A stretch of 64,000 nt of DNA from Halomonas sp. S3-1-1 (GCF_023757625.1 NZ_JALGBZ010000001.1:558001-622000); one strand, 5' to 3'. Counted from the stretch's first letter, positions 30,528 to 39,655 are shown. Made by a program: numbers and translations. The notes: generated from the sequence alone by a model not told the origin.

Positions 30528-32004
30528 GGCGGGCCTCCTGATGGCGGGCTTCTTCGAGCTCGGCGCGCGAGGACTCGTTATAGGCAGCCCTGATCGTCAT
30601 GTAGACGTTGAACGCCATGACCAGCGTGCCAGCCAAAAACAAAAGCCCGCCCAAAAGACGCACGAGATAGCCCGAATGGCTCGCCTCGACCGCGTCGACG
30701 AAGCGGTACATCAGCGTACCGTCGGCGTTGACCGCTCGCCACATCAGCCCCTGGATGACGCCGTTGGCCCACATCGCGATGACGTAGAGCAGCGTGCCGC
30801 ACAGCGCGAGCCAAAAGTGCAGCGTGATCAGCGGTGTCGAGTACATGCAGGTGCGCCCGTAAAGGCGCGGAATCATGTGATAGAGCGAGCCGAAGGTAAT
30901 CATCGCCACCCAGCCAAGCGCGCCTGAGTGAACGTGGCCGATGTTCCAGTCGGTGTAGTGGGAGAAGGCGTTGACGGTCTTGATCGCCAGCATCGGGCCC
31001 TCGAACGTCGCCATGCCGTAGAAGGTGAGCGCCACCACCAGAAAGCGCAAAATCGGATCGGTGCGCAGCTTATGCCAGGCCCCTGACAGCGTCATAATGC
31101 CGTTGATCATGCCGCCCCAGGAGGGCACCAGCAGAATGATCGACATCACCATGCCCAGCGACTGCGCCCAGCTCGGCAGCGCCGTGTAGTGAAGGTGGTG
31201 CGGGCCAGCCCACATGTAGATCATGATCAGCGCCCAGAAGTGGACGATGGAGAGCCGGTAGGAGTAGATCGGCCGCTCGGCTTGCTTGGGCACGAAGTAG
31301 TACATCATGCCGAGAAACCCGGCGGTGAGGAAAAAGCCCACCGCGTTGTGGCCGTACCACCACTGCACCATGGCATCCACCGCGCCCGCGTAGAGCGAGG
31401 TGGAGTACATTGGCGTGACCGGTAGCGCGGCGTTGTTGACGATATGCAGCACCGCGATGGTGAGAATGAACGCGGCGTAAAACCAGTTGGCGACATAAAT
31501 ATGCGAGGTTCTGCGCCGCTTGAGCGTCATCAAAAACACGATCGCGTAGCAAATCCACACCGCCGCCAGCAAAAGGTTGATCGGCCACTCGAGCTCGGCG
31601 TACTCCTTGGTGGTGGTGTAGCCCATCGGCAGCGATATCAGGGCCGAAACGATGACCGCCTGCCAGCCCCAGAAGGTGAAGGCGGCGAGCCGGTCACTAA
31701 AAAGCCGGGTCTGGCAGGTGCGCTGTACGATGTAATAGGAGGTAGCAAACAGCGCTGAGCCGCCGAAGGCGAAGATCACCAGGTTCGTGTGCAGCGGGCG
31801 TAGCCGGCCAAAGCTCGTCCAGGCAAGCCCCATATTCAGCTCCGGCCAGATCAACTGGGCGGCCAGCAACAGCCCCACGCTCATGCCAACGATCGCCCAC
31901 AACACGGCCATGATCGCGAACTGGCGAACGACCTTGTAGTTATAGACATCGCTGTAAACGCCGCTGTAAGCGGGCGAGGCGATGCGGGGTGGCGCTTTTT
32001 GCAT
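30517..32004 (-). CDS. ccoN: cbb3 cytochrome oxidase catalytic subunit I
   Basis: A 495-residue haem-copper oxidase subunit with 12 or more membrane helices. [26 protein letters not shown] carries the CuB ligand and the active-site Tyr region; [11 protein letters not shown] carries further CuB His residues; [12 protein letters not shown] carries the haem His pair. It reduces oxygen at high affinity. ATG 32004 is preferred over 32016 by spacing to GGAA. Upstream reading is a leader of about 230 bases shared with the divergent tRNA operon. Confidence 0.96.
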   Translation of the reverse strand: MQKAPPRIASPAYSGVYSDVYNYKVVRQFAIMAVLWAIVGMSVGLLLAAQLIWPELNMGLAWTSFGRLRPLHTNLVIFAFGGSALFATSYYIVQRTCQTRLFSDRLAAFTFWGWQAVIVSALISLPMGYTTTKEYAELEWPINLLLAAVWICYAIVFLMTLKRRRTSHIYVANWFYAAFILTIAVLHIVNNAALPVTPMYSTSLYAGAVDAMVQWWYGHNAVGFFLTAGFLGMMYYFVPKQAERPIYSYRLSIVHFWALIMIYMWAGPHHLHYTALPSWAQSLGMVMSIILLVPSWGGMINGIMTLSGAWHKLRTDPILRFLVVALTFYGMATFEGPMLAIKTVNAFSHYTDWNIGHVHSGALGWVAMITFGSLYHMIPRLYGRTCMYSTPLITLHFWLALCGTLLYVIAMWANGVIQGLMWRAVNADGTLMYRFVDAVEASHSGYLVRLLGGLLFLAGTLVMAFNVYMTIRAAYNESSRAELEEARHQEARHEA

Positions 32005-32236
32005 AGTGGATTCCATCGAACGCGAGAGGACATCAAAGCCCTGGGCGAGTCTAGCCTGGCCGGGCGCCGAGCTAAATAGCGCAGGGAGGAAAAGCCTGGT
32101 TCGGGATTCGGGCCAGATTATGACAGTTTTGATTGACGCACCGGGGGCAATTACGGCATTCTTCGACGGCGCTTTCGCAGGCCCCAAGGCCTTGGTCGCC
32201 AACACGCTAATTTGAATCAAAAATTCTTCCAGCGTA

Positions 32237-32264
32237 TTGACACCCAACCCGAACCCTGTAGAAT
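32237..32264 (+). promoter_or_regulatory. sigma-70 promoter of the tRNA operon
   Basis: TTGACA (32237-32242) and TAGAAT (32259-32264) are separated by 16 bases, 20 bases before the first tRNA. Confidence 0.75.
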
Positions 32265-32283
32265 GCAGCGCCACGTGACCAGC

Positions 32284-32359
32284 GGGTGGTTAGCTCAGTT
32301 GGGAGAGCACCAGCCTTACAAGCTGGGGGTCACTGGTTCGAACCCAGTACCACCCACCA
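32284..32359 (+). tRNA. tRNA-Val (anticodon TAC)
   Basis: A 76-base cloverleaf with acceptor GGGTGGT/ACCACCC, anticodon stem CCAGC/GCTGG around CTTACAA, T-arm GGTTCGAACC and an encoded CCA end. Confidence 0.97.
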
Positions 32360-32406
32360 TTTTTTAATGGGTTGGACACGTGTAGCAGTAATGGTTGATG
32401 TAATGC

Positions 32407-32483
32407 GGACCGGTAGTTCAGTTGGTTAGAATGCCGGCCTGTCACGCCGGAGGTCGCGAGTTCGAGTCTCGTCCGGTCCGCCA
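32407..32483 (+). tRNA. tRNA-Asp (anticodon GTC), copy 1
   Basis: A 77-base cloverleaf with acceptor GGACCGG/CCGGTCC, anticodon stem CCGGC/GCCGG around CTGTCAC, and encoded CCA. Confidence 0.97.
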
Positions 32484-32517
32484 TCATCGCTTTTATTGCC
32501 CAATGTTATCGCTATTC

Positions 32518-32594
32518 GGACCGGTAGTTCAGTTGGTTAGAATGCCGGCCTGTCACGCCGGAGGTCGCGAGTTCGAGTCTCGTCCGGTCCGCCA
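32518..32594 (+). tRNA. tRNA-Asp (anticodon GTC), copy 2
   Basis: Identical over 77 bases to copy 1, with encoded CCA. The spacer to copy 1 is 34 bases. Confidence 0.97.
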
Positions 32595-32646
32595 TCGATA
32601 ACAGCAGTAGATAAAATGTGATTAAACGTATCATACGTTAGATCAT

Positions 32647-32722
32647 GGGTGGTTAGCTCAGTTGGGAGAGCACCAGCCTTACAAGCTGGGGGTCACTGGT
32701 TCGAACCCAGTACCACCCACCA
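32647..32722 (+). tRNA. tRNA-Val (anticodon TAC), copy 2
   Basis: Identical over 76 bases to the first tRNA-Val, with encoded CCA. Confidence 0.97.
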
Positions 32723-32767
32723 TTTAAAAGCGCATCTGAACCGCAATTAAATGGTCGTTTTAAAAGT

Positions 32768-32844
32768 GGACCGGTAGTTCAGTCGGTTAGAATGCCGGCC
32801 TGTCACGCCGGAGGTCGCGAGTTCGAGTCTCGTCCGGTCCGCCA
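32768..32844 (+). tRNA. tRNA-Asp (anticodon GTC), copy 3
   Basis: Same as the other tRNA-Asp copies except for one base in the D-loop (AGTCGGTT instead of AGTTGGTT). Encoded CCA. The 149 bases after it are T-rich with no clear terminator hairpin for the tRNA operon. Confidence 0.97.
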
Positions 32845-32942
32845 TTGATGTTCCCTCCTGCTTTGCCTTTTTCCCCTTTTTGTTGTCTCTATTGGCTTGA
32901 GCCTTTTTGCGCTCGAATAGCCTCTATTCACGCTTCATGCAT

Positions 32943-32969
32943 AAAAAAACCCCAAGCCGTGGCCCAGGG
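32943..32969 (-). terminator. possible terminator of the glc operon
   Basis: On the minus strand CCC-TGG-GCC and GGC-TT-GGGG can pair imperfectly and are followed by seven T. The stem has an internal loop and a tight end loop, so the call rests mostly on the T-run and position, 25 bases after glcG. Confidence 0.45.
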
Positions 32970-32993
32970 TCATCGTTTTTGCGTGCCTGACGT

Positions 32994-33395
32994 TTAGCCG
33001 ATTGCGCTCACGCCGGCTTTCGCGACTTCCACGTCCTGATCGGGTTTCACGCCAGAAACGCCGACGGAGCCGACCACTTGGCCGTCCACCATGATCGGTA
33101 CGCCGCCAGAGAGCAGGCCCTTGAGCGGCGCGGAAACAAACGCCGTGCGGCCGCCGTTGATCATTTCTTCGAAGACCTGGGTCTCCTTGCGCCCAATGGC
33201 GGCGCTGCGCGCTTTCTGAGTGGCGACATCGGCGCTGAAGGGCGCTGCGCCGTCAAGACGGCGAAGGCCCAGCAGATGGCCGCCGTCGTCGGCTACGGCG
33301 ATGGTGACGGCAAAGCCTTGGCGCTCGGCCTCTTGTTGCGCGGCGTCGAGCACGCGGTTGACATCGGTGTGGCCCAGTACGGCTTTGGTTTTCAT
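32994..33395 (-). CDS. glcG: GlcG/HbpS-type DUF336 protein of the glycolate operon
   Basis: A 133-residue protein of the DUF336 (GlcG/HbpS) family. Family motifs are AVADDGGHLLGLRRLDGA, SADVATQKARSA and GGVPIMVDGQVVGSVGVSG. It is the last gene of glcDEFG, as in E. coli. The role in glycolate use is not known; HbpS from Streptomyces binds haem. ATG 33395 is chosen because AAGGAAA lies at the proper distance and homology begins there. Confidence 0.9.
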   Translation of the reverse strand: MKTKAVLGHTDVNRVLDAAQQEAERQGFAVTIAVADDGGHLLGLRRLDGAAPFSADVATQKARSAAIGRKETQVFEEMINGGRTAFVSAPLKGLLSGGVPIMVDGQVVGSVGVSGVKPDQDVEVAKAGVSAIG

Positions 33396-33471
33396 ATGGC
33401 GTTTCCTTTTGCGTTGTCGTGTAAGTGGTTGTCCCGGCACCCAACTGCGTGAGCGGACGCCGGATGATGAA

Positions 33472-34701
33472 TCAGACGAGCGCGGCGTCGACGATCTCGA
33501 CCCAGTGGCGAACCGGCGTACGGTTGGCGCTCGCCAGATGGGTTTGGCAGCCGATATTGGCGGTGACGATCATCTCCGGGTCACCTGCTTCCAGCGCCGC
33601 GAGCTTGTTGTCGCGAAGCTGTGTCGCGATCTCCGGCTGGGTGATCGAGTAGGTGCCTGCCGAGCCGCAGCAGAGGTGACTATCCTGCACCGGCGTGAGC
33701 GTGAAGCCAAGCCGGGTCAGCACGCCTTCGACCGCGCCGTTAAGCTTTTGGGCGTGCTGCAGCGTGCAGGGACAGTGAAACGCCAGGCGCTTTTGTGCTT
33801 GAACGCTCAGTTTCTCCAACGGCTCCTCGCGCAGAATCTCGACGATATCCCGGGCCAGGGCGCTTACGCGCTTCGCCTTTTCAGCGTAGGCCGGGTCGTC
33901 TTTCAGCATTTCGCCGTACTCCTTCACAAACGCCCCGCAGCCGCTGGCGGTTTGTACGATCGCCTCGATGCCGCGTTCGACGTGGGGCCACCAGGCGTCG
34001 ATATTGGCGCGCATGCGCTCGCGCCCCGCCTCCTGGGCGTTCAGGTGGAAGTCGATCGCTCCGCAGCAGCCCGCTTCCTGAACCGGTGTTAGGCCGATAT
34101 CGAGCCGGTCGAGTAGCCGTGCCGTGGCGGCGTTAGTGTTGGGCGAGAGCCCGGGCTGCACGCAGCCTTCGAGAATCAGCATCTGGCGCGTGTGGGCGCT
34201 CGCAGGGCGCTTGCCGGCATCCACCGGGGGCGGCGGCATCTTGGCTCTGAGCGGGCCCGGCACCAGCGGTTTGAAGGTCTGGCCGAGTTTTAACAGCGCC
34301 TGGAAGCGCTTGGGCTCGACCATCATCTTTCTAAGCGCGAAGCGGGTCGCGCGCTCGGAGGCTGGGCGCGGCACCCGGCGCTCGATCTCCGCGCGGCCAA
34401 TGTTCAAGAGCTTGTGGTACTCGACCCCGGACGGGCAGGTGGTTTCGCAGTTCTGGCAGGTCAGGCAGCGGTCCAGGTGAAGGCGCGTCTCCTCGGTCAC
34501 CTGAGTGTCGTCGTCGGCGCTCTCCAGAAGCTCCTTCATCAGATAAATGCGCCCGCGCGGGCCGTCGCGCTCGTCGCCCAACAGCTGATAGGTCGGGCAG
34601 GTGGCGTTACAAAAACCGCAGTGCACGCAGGTACGCAGAATGCGCTCGGCTTCCTGAATATGGGGTTTCTGGCGATCGGCATCGGTAAAGTGCGTTTGCA
34701 T
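33472..34701 (-). CDS. glcF: glycolate oxidase iron-sulfur subunit GlcF
   Basis: A 409-residue protein. Two 4Fe-4S motifs, CVHCGFCNATCPTY and CLTCQNCETTCPSGVEY, lie in the N-terminal third; two CCG domains, with CCGAIDFH and CCGSAGTYS, follow. It carries electrons from the FAD subunits GlcD and GlcE to the membrane. It starts 11 bases after glcE and precedes glcG by 76 bases. Confidence 0.96.
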   Translation of the reverse strand: MQTHFTDADRQKPHIQEAERILRTCVHCGFCNATCPTYQLLGDERDGPRGRIYLMKELLESADDDTQVTEETRLHLDRCLTCQNCETTCPSGVEYHKLLNIGRAEIERRVPRPASERATRFALRKMMVEPKRFQALLKLGQTFKPLVPGPLRAKMPPPPVDAGKRPASAHTRQMLILEGCVQPGLSPNTNAATARLLDRLDIGLTPVQEAGCCGAIDFHLNAQEAGRERMRANIDAWWPHVERGIEAIVQTASGCGAFVKEYGEMLKDDPAYAEKAKRVSALARDIVEILREEPLEKLSVQAQKRLAFHCPCTLQHAQKLNGAVEGVLTRLGFTLTPVQDSHLCCGSAGTYSITQPEIATQLRDNKLAALEAGDPEMIVTANIGCQTHLASANRTPVRHWVEIVDAALV

Positions 34702-34712
34702 GAAAGCTCTCC

Positions 34713-35831
34713 TTAAAGCCCCGCGTACAGCCGGCCCGGGTTGAAAATACCGTGGGTATCGAGCTCGGCCTTGAGCCTTTTGTGATACTTCTCGACGACT
34801 GGGTCGAGGGGCGTGAACGGCGAGTCCGTCCCGCCCATGGCCGCGGGCGTAAAGCAGGTGGCGTGGCCGCCGGCCTGTTGGCAGGCGCGGCGCAGCGCCT
34901 CACCGTCACGGGTCTTGATCCAGCGCTGGCTACCCGCCCAGTCGTAGAAACTATCCGCCTCGTCAACGTCAATATCGAGCGGCGCGGTGTGGGGCGGGAG
35001 CGAGGCGCGCCAGAGCGCCTGGCCGGATTTCAGGGTAAAGAAGTCGTGTTGGTGATCGCGCAGCTGAGTCCAGAAATCATCCGCCAGCGTCTCTCCGCCC
35101 AAGCGCTCCCGTGTCGCCTTCACCGAGCTTTGGCCGCCTTCCAGGCGAAGGAACAGCGCGTTCTGGTGCCAGGCCGCACCGGTGATCGGCAGCGGCTCGC
35201 GGCCCAGTGTGGAGAGCGTCTTTAGCGCGTCATCGATACCAATGTCATCCAGACGCAGGCTGTCGGTGGCCGCCGGTAGAGGCAGCACCTTGAAGGAGAT
35301 ATCCGCCAGCACGCCGAGGGTGCCCTGGGCGCCGGTCATCAGCCGCGAGATATCGTAGCCGGCGACGTTTTTCATCACCTCGCCGCCAAAGCGCAACAGT
35401 TTGCCTTGCTGAGTGATGACATGAGAGCCGAGCACGAAGTCCCGCGCCGCGCCCGCCCAAGGGCGGCGCGGGCCGGAAAGCCCGGTGGCGACGGCGCCGC
35501 CAATGGTGCTGGCCTGGCCAAAACGCGGTGGCTCGAAGGGCAGCATCTGGTGCTGCTCCTTGAGCGCGGCTTCAAGTGCCTCCAGGCGCGTGCCGGCGCG
35601 CACGGTCACCACCAGCTCCACCGGGTCGTAGGTGATGATGCCGCTGTGCTCGGCCATATCGAGCGTGATGCCTTCAACCGGGCGGCCGTAAAACGCGCGG
35701 GTGTCGCCGCCCTTGATGCGTAGCGGCGCGCGGCTCTGGTAGGCGTTGGCCACCTGCTGGCAAAGGGCCTCGCTGATATCGCGATCCGGCGCCCGTGTCG
35801 CTGGGTCAGTCGCTGGTTCAGTCATGGTCAT
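34713..35831 (-). CDS. glcE: glycolate oxidase FAD-binding subunit GlcE
   Basis: A 372-residue FAD-binding (PCMH-type) protein with the short N-terminal FAD motif (VTVRAGTRLEALEAALKEQHQMLPFEPPRFG...TIGGAVATGLSGPRRPW). It resembles a shortened GlcD, as GlcE does in E. coli. It works together with GlcD and GlcF to oxidise glycolate to glyoxylate. The gap to glcD is 27 bases. Confidence 0.95.
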   Translation of the reverse strand: MTMTEPATDPATRAPDRDISEALCQQVANAYQSRAPLRIKGGDTRAFYGRPVEGITLDMAEHSGIITYDPVELVVTVRAGTRLEALEAALKEQHQMLPFEPPRFGQASTIGGAVATGLSGPRRPWAGAARDFVLGSHVITQQGKLLRFGGEVMKNVAGYDISRLMTGAQGTLGVLADISFKVLPLPAATDSLRLDDIGIDDALKTLSTLGREPLPITGAAWHQNALFLRLEGGQSSVKATRERLGGETLADDFWTQLRDHQHDFFTLKSGQALWRASLPPHTAPLDIDVDEADSFYDWAGSQRWIKTRDGEALRRACQQAGGHATCFTPAAMGGTDSPFTPLDPVVEKYHKRLKAELDTHGIFNPGRLYAGL

Positions 35832-35858
35832 TCCTTTCTCTCGTTCGCGGCGGCCTTT

Positions 35859-37358
35859 TTAAAAACGCGGCAGCTCCGGGTGGGGCAGGTCGTTGTTGTG
35901 CACGTGCATGGCGCCAAACTCGGCGCAGCGCGCAAGCGTGGGGATGTTCTTGCCCGGATTGAGCAGGCGCTTGTCGTCAAACGCTGCCTTCACCGCGTGA
36001 AACACCGTGATCTCATCGGCCTGGAACTGGCTGCACATCTGGTTGATCTTCTCGCGGCCCACGCCGTGCTCGCCGGTAATCGAGCCGCCGGCGGCCACGC
36101 ACAGCTCCAGGATCTTGCCGCCCACGTCCTCGGCGAGTTCGAGCTCGCCTTCCTTGTTGGCATCGAACAGGATCAGCGGGTGCATGTTGCCATCACCGGC
36201 GTGGAAGACGTTGGCGACTCTCAAGCCGCTCTCTTCAGAGAGCGCGGCAATGCCCTTGAGCACCCGGGGGAGCTCCTTGCGCGGAATGGTGCCGTCCATG
36301 CAGTAGTAGTCCGGCGACATGCGGCCCACGGCGGGAAACGCGTTCTTGCGCCCGGCCCAAAATTTGGCCCGCTCGGCTTCGTCTTTTGCCTGCTGGATGT
36401 CGGTGGCGCCGGCACGCTCCAGCACCCGGCGCACGGTCTCGCAGTCGTCGTCCACGTCCGCCTCGACGCCGTCGAGCTCGCACAGAAGAATCGCCTCGGC
36501 GTCCAGCGGGTAGCCCGCGCGCACGAAGTCCTCGGCGGCCTGAATGGCAAGTTTGTCCATCATCTCGAGCCCGCCGGGCACGATACCGGCGGCGATGATG
36601 TCCCCCACCGCGCGGCCAGCCTTCTCGACGTCGTCGAAGCTCGCCATCAGCACCTTGGCGACGGTGGGCTTGGGCAACAGCTTCACGGTGATCTCGGTGA
36701 CCACGCCGAGCATGCCCTCGGAGCCGTTGATCAGCGCGAGCAGATCGAAGCCCGGCGCGTCAAACGCTTCCGAGCCGAGCGTCATGTGCTCGCCCTCGAT
36801 GGTCAGCACGTCGACGCGCAGCACGTTATGCACGGTCAGCCCGTACTTCAGGCAGTGCACGCCGCCGGCATTTTCCGCCACGTTGCCGCCGATCGAACAG
36901 GCGATCTGCGAGGAGGGGTCCGGTGCGTAGTAAAGCCCGAAAGGCGCGGCGGCCTCGGAGATCGCCAGATTGCGCACGCCGGGCTGCACCCGGGCGAGCC
37001 GGGCGTCCGGGTCGACGTCGATGATTTTGTTGAAGCGCGACATGACCAGCAAAACGCCCTGCTCGAGCGGCAGTGCTCCGCCGGAAAGCCCGGTGCCCGC
37101 GCCGCGGGTCACCACCGGCACGCCGAGTTCGAAACAGCACTTCAAAAGCGCCTCGACCTGCTCGAGGTTTTCCGGCAGCGCCACCAGCATGGGCAGTACG
37201 CGATACGCCGCCAGGCCGTCGCACTCGAACGGGCGGAGATCCTCTTCGCGAGAGAGCAGTGTGAGCGTTGGGGCGGCGTGCTCGAGAGCGTCGAGCACCT
37301 CGCGCTTGTCACGGTCGATCAGCTCGCCGTCGAGGCGCGCGTCATAGAGGATATTCAT
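35859..37358 (-). CDS. glcD: glycolate oxidase FAD subunit GlcD
   Basis: A 499-residue FAD-linked oxidase, same length as E. coli GlcD. The PCMH domain has PVVTRGAGTGLSGGALPLEQGVLLVMSRFNKI, and the C-terminal domain has NVFHAGDGNMHPLILFD and GGSITGEHGVGREK, the active-site region of the GlcD/lactate dehydrogenase family. First gene of glcDEFG, divergent from glcC with a GntR-type box between them. Confidence 0.97.
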   Translation of the reverse strand: MNILYDARLDGELIDRDKREVLDALEHAAPTLTLLSREEDLRPFECDGLAAYRVLPMLVALPENLEQVEALLKCCFELGVPVVTRGAGTGLSGGALPLEQGVLLVMSRFNKIIDVDPDARLARVQPGVRNLAISEAAAPFGLYYAPDPSSQIACSIGGNVAENAGGVHCLKYGLTVHNVLRVDVLTIEGEHMTLGSEAFDAPGFDLLALINGSEGMLGVVTEITVKLLPKPTVAKVLMASFDDVEKAGRAVGDIIAAGIVPGGLEMMDKLAIQAAEDFVRAGYPLDAEAILLCELDGVEADVDDDCETVRRVLERAGATDIQQAKDEAERAKFWAGRKNAFPAVGRMSPDYYCMDGTIPRKELPRVLKGIAALSEESGLRVANVFHAGDGNMHPLILFDANKEGELELAEDVGGKILELCVAAGGSITGEHGVGREKINQMCSQFQADEITVFHAVKAAFDDKRLLNPGKNIPTLARCAEFGAMHVHNNDLPHPELPRF

Positions 37359-37458
37359 ATCCCCTCCTGTTATTAGGGTACTGATTTTTAAAAAACGCTA
37401 CGTCACGGTATAGCCGCTAATCTGAGCTTTTTTTGTGTACCTGTCCAGCCTATGGTGC

Positions 37459-37474
37459 AATGGTCTGACCAGTT
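37459..37474. promoter_or_regulatory. FadR/PdhR-type operator between glcD and glcC
   Basis: AATGGTCTGACCAGTT fits the GGT-N3-ACC palindrome bound by GntR regulators of the FadR branch (FadR, PdhR, LldR, GlcC). It lies 35 bases before the GTG start chosen for glcC and 101 bases before glcD. Confidence 0.7.
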
Positions 37475-37508
37475 AATGGCTGCCCCCTTTACCGTTGGAG
37501 ATACCCGC

Positions 37509-38288
37509 GTGACACCCTCATCCATGGAAACCTCGCTTGGCCGGCGTGCACCGGAGCACGTGGCGGCGAAAATCGAAGAGCTGATTCTTGAAGGAGTGTT
37601 TCGCCCGGGCCAGCTGTTGCCTTCCGAGCGTCGTCTGTGCGAGCGCTTAGGCGTTTCTCGCGCCTCGCTGCGTGAAGGCCTTCGCATTTTGCGCAGCAAA
37701 AGCATCATCGAAACTCGCCAAGGGCGTGGCTCCGTTGTCGCCTCGCTGCTTCCCATGCATCAGCAGGGGCCGCTGATGCACCTGTTTCGCGACCATCCGC
37801 GCACGCTGTTCGATTTGCTGGAGGTGCGCGCGCTGCTGGAAGGGGAGTCAGCGTACCTGGCCGCCCGGCGCGGCACCTCGATGGACCGCGTGCTGATCAC
37901 CCGCCGCTACCAGGAGATGGCCGAGTACGTCGAATACGCCGAGCCCATCGACGTGGAGCAGCTGGCGCGCTTTGATCACGCTTTCCACCTAGCGATCTCC
38001 CAGGCCTCACACAACCCGGTGCTGGTGCACACGCTGCAAAGCCTGACGGATCTGCTGCTAAGCTCGGTGTTCGCCTCGGTCAAGCATCTTTATCACCGCC
38101 CGGCACCGCGCGCGATGATCAACCACCAGCACCAGCAACTTTTCGAAACCGTCCTCGCCGGCGACGCCGACGGCGCCCGACGCGTCGCGCTCGAGCACCT
38201 CTCCAGCATCACCGAGCTCTTGCGCGAGCTGGATCTCGAGAGCGAGCGGTTGGAGCGCTCGGCGATGCGCCTGGAAGAGTGGCGTTGA
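37509..38288 (+). CDS. glcC: GntR-family glycolate regulator GlcC
   Basis: A 259-residue GntR/FCD regulator. The helix-turn-helix contains LLPSERRLCERLGVSRASLREGLRILRSKSIIETRQGRG. The ligand domain has LMHLFRDHPRTLFDLLEVRALLEGES and HAFHLAISQASHNPVLVHTLQSLTDLLLSSVFASVKHLYHRP, which closely follow E. coli GlcC. I chose the GTG at 37509: GGAG lies eight bases before it and this leaves the operator upstream. An ATG at 37452 would place the operator inside the gene. It probably activates glcDEFG in response to glycolate. Confidence 0.92.
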   Translation: MTPSSMETSLGRRAPEHVAAKIEELILEGVFRPGQLLPSERRLCERLGVSRASLREGLRILRSKSIIETRQGRGSVVASLLPMHQQGPLMHLFRDHPRTLFDLLEVRALLEGESAYLAARRGTSMDRVLITRRYQEMAEYVEYAEPIDVEQLARFDHAFHLAISQASHNPVLVHTLQSLTDLLLSSVFASVKHLYHRPAPRAMINHQHQQLFETVLAGDADGARRVALEHLSSITELLRELDLESERLERSAMRLEEWR

Positions 38289-38289
38289 T

Positions 38290-38970
38290 TCAGGCGGTGG
38301 CCGCGTTTTGGCCGTCGTCGCCTATGACGCCGGCCAGCGTCGCCACCTCGATTTTATTGCAGAGGTGTTCGCGCAGTACTTCGCCCAGTTTTTGACTATC
38401 GCGATTTTCCAGCGCCGTGATCATCTGTTCATGGTCGTCGACGGCAAGACGCCAAAACTGCTCGGTCATCTTCTTGGAATAGCGTACGCGTTTGACCCGC
38501 TGGCTCAGGTTGTTGTAGGTCTCCTGCAGCACCGGGTTGTCGGAAGCGGCCAGAATACGTTCGTGAATCTGACGGTTCATATCGAAGTAGTTGTTCAAAT
38601 CGCGCGCGTGGTAGTACTCGAGCATGGCATCGTGAAGCGTGCGAATGTGTTTGATTTCACTGTCGTCGATATGTCGGCAGGCAAGTTCACCCGCCAACCC
38701 CTCCAGTGCCGCCATCAGATCGTAGGTATCCTTCACGCTCTTGAAGGTCAGGCGTACCACGCGCGCGCCGCGATTGGGCAGAATCTGAATTAGCCCCTCG
38801 GCGGCCAGCACCTTGAGCGCTTCGCGAAGCGGCGTACGCGAGACGCCGAACTGCTCGCAAAGCTCTTTTTCCGAGATACGTTCTCCCGGCGCGAGCTCGC
38901 CGTGTTCGATTAAATCACCGATGCGGTCGGCCACCTCTCGATACAAGTGGCGCTGTAGAATTTTGGTCAT
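38290..38970 (-). CDS. GntR/FCD-family regulator of the unknown acid cluster
   Basis: A 226-residue regulator with an N-terminal winged helix (ISEKELCEQFGVSRTPLREALKVLAAEGLIQILPNRGARV) and an FCD ligand domain with the metal-binding His/Asp pattern (FDMNRQIHERILAASDNPVL; AVDDHEQMITALENRD). It is convergent with glcC, whose stop lies two bases away, and divergent from the DUF336-TRAP cluster. It is the natural candidate for control of that cluster, possibly through TGAATTCA sites. The effector is unknown. Confidence 0.9.
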   Translation of the reverse strand: MTKILQRHLYREVADRIGDLIEHGELAPGERISEKELCEQFGVSRTPLREALKVLAAEGLIQILPNRGARVVRLTFKSVKDTYDLMAALEGLAGELACRHIDDSEIKHIRTLHDAMLEYYHARDLNNYFDMNRQIHERILAASDNPVLQETYNNLSQRVKRVRYSKKMTEQFWRLAVDDHEQMITALENRDSQKLGEVLREHLCNKIEVATLAGVIGDDGQNAATA

Positions 38971-39084
38971 GGCACGCTCCTTTATTCTGACTTACGCCTT
39001 TCTAGCGGCCCTGTGAAAGCGTCAATCGGCGAATGGTGATTTTTTCTATAGTGGCGATGCGGTTTCTGTTCTGCAAAGATAATT

Positions 39085-39094
39085 ATGAATTCAT
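39085..39094. promoter_or_regulatory. palindrome ATGAATTCAT, candidate GntR operator, site 1
   Basis: A perfect 10-bp palindrome in the 201-bp gap between the gntR gene and the DUF336 gene. The core TGAATTCA recurs at 39765 and 44872, always between genes of this cluster. Confidence 0.5.
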
Positions 39095-39171
39095 CGTACT
39101 GCTCGTGACAAATAACGATCCGCAAAAACCTGATTCACTCATCCCATCACAATGATAAAAGAGAGTTTTTT

Positions 39172-39630
39172 ATGCCCATCAACGTTTATCTCGCTAGCGT
39201 TCAGCTTACCCGCTCCCAGGCAAAACGCATTCTCGAAGGCGCCGTCGATAAAGCGCGTGAGTTCGATTTACCCCCTCTCACGCTGGTGGTATTGGACGGC
39301 GGTGGTCATCTAGTGGCCGCTGAGCGAGAGGACGGCTGTGGGCCGTTACGCTTTCCAGTGGCCAATGGCAAGGCGTTTGCAGCGCTTGGTATGGGGATTG
39401 CCAGCGGCGTGATGGGGGCGCGTAATCAGGAGCGTCCCGCATTTTTGGCAAGCGTTGCCGCCGCTTCCCAAGGGCAGGTAGTGCCGGTAGCCGGCGGCGT
39501 ACCGATTCTGGACGATCAGCAGCGTGTTATCGGTGCCGTTGGGGTGAGTGGCGCATCGTCCGATGAGGATCAAAGCGTCGCGATCGCCGGTATCGAAGCT
39601 GCCAATCTGGCGTTTGGTCTCGAACCCTGA
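39172..39630 (+). CDS. GlcG/HbpS-type DUF336 protein, second copy in window
   Basis: A 152-residue DUF336 protein, with VVLDGGGHLVAAEREDGCG, FPVANGKAFAALGMG and AGGVPILDDQQRVIGAVGVSGASSDEDQ. It is related to GlcG above but clearly different in sequence. It is followed by a strong terminator and then the TRAP genes, so it is a separate transcript. Its position beside a carboxylic-acid cluster repeats the pattern of glcG in the glycolate operon. Function unknown. Confidence 0.88.
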   Translation: MPINVYLASVQLTRSQAKRILEGAVDKAREFDLPPLTLVVLDGGGHLVAAEREDGCGPLRFPVANGKAFAALGMGIASGVMGARNQERPAFLASVAAASQGQVVPVAGGVPILDDQQRVIGAVGVSGASSDEDQSVAIAGIEAANLAFGLEP

Positions 39631-39655
39631 CGTCGCCTACGCAGGTTCATCAAGC

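Noticed and set aside
32207..32220. Possible FNR box (TTGAT-N4-ATTAG on the minus strand) upstream of ccoN
   Set aside because: Only one half site is intact, and no -10 element is found at the distance needed for FNR activation.
32284..32844. Regular near-identical repeats, at first sight CRISPR-like
   Set aside because: They fold as tRNA cloverleaves with encoded CCA and clear Val and Asp anticodons.
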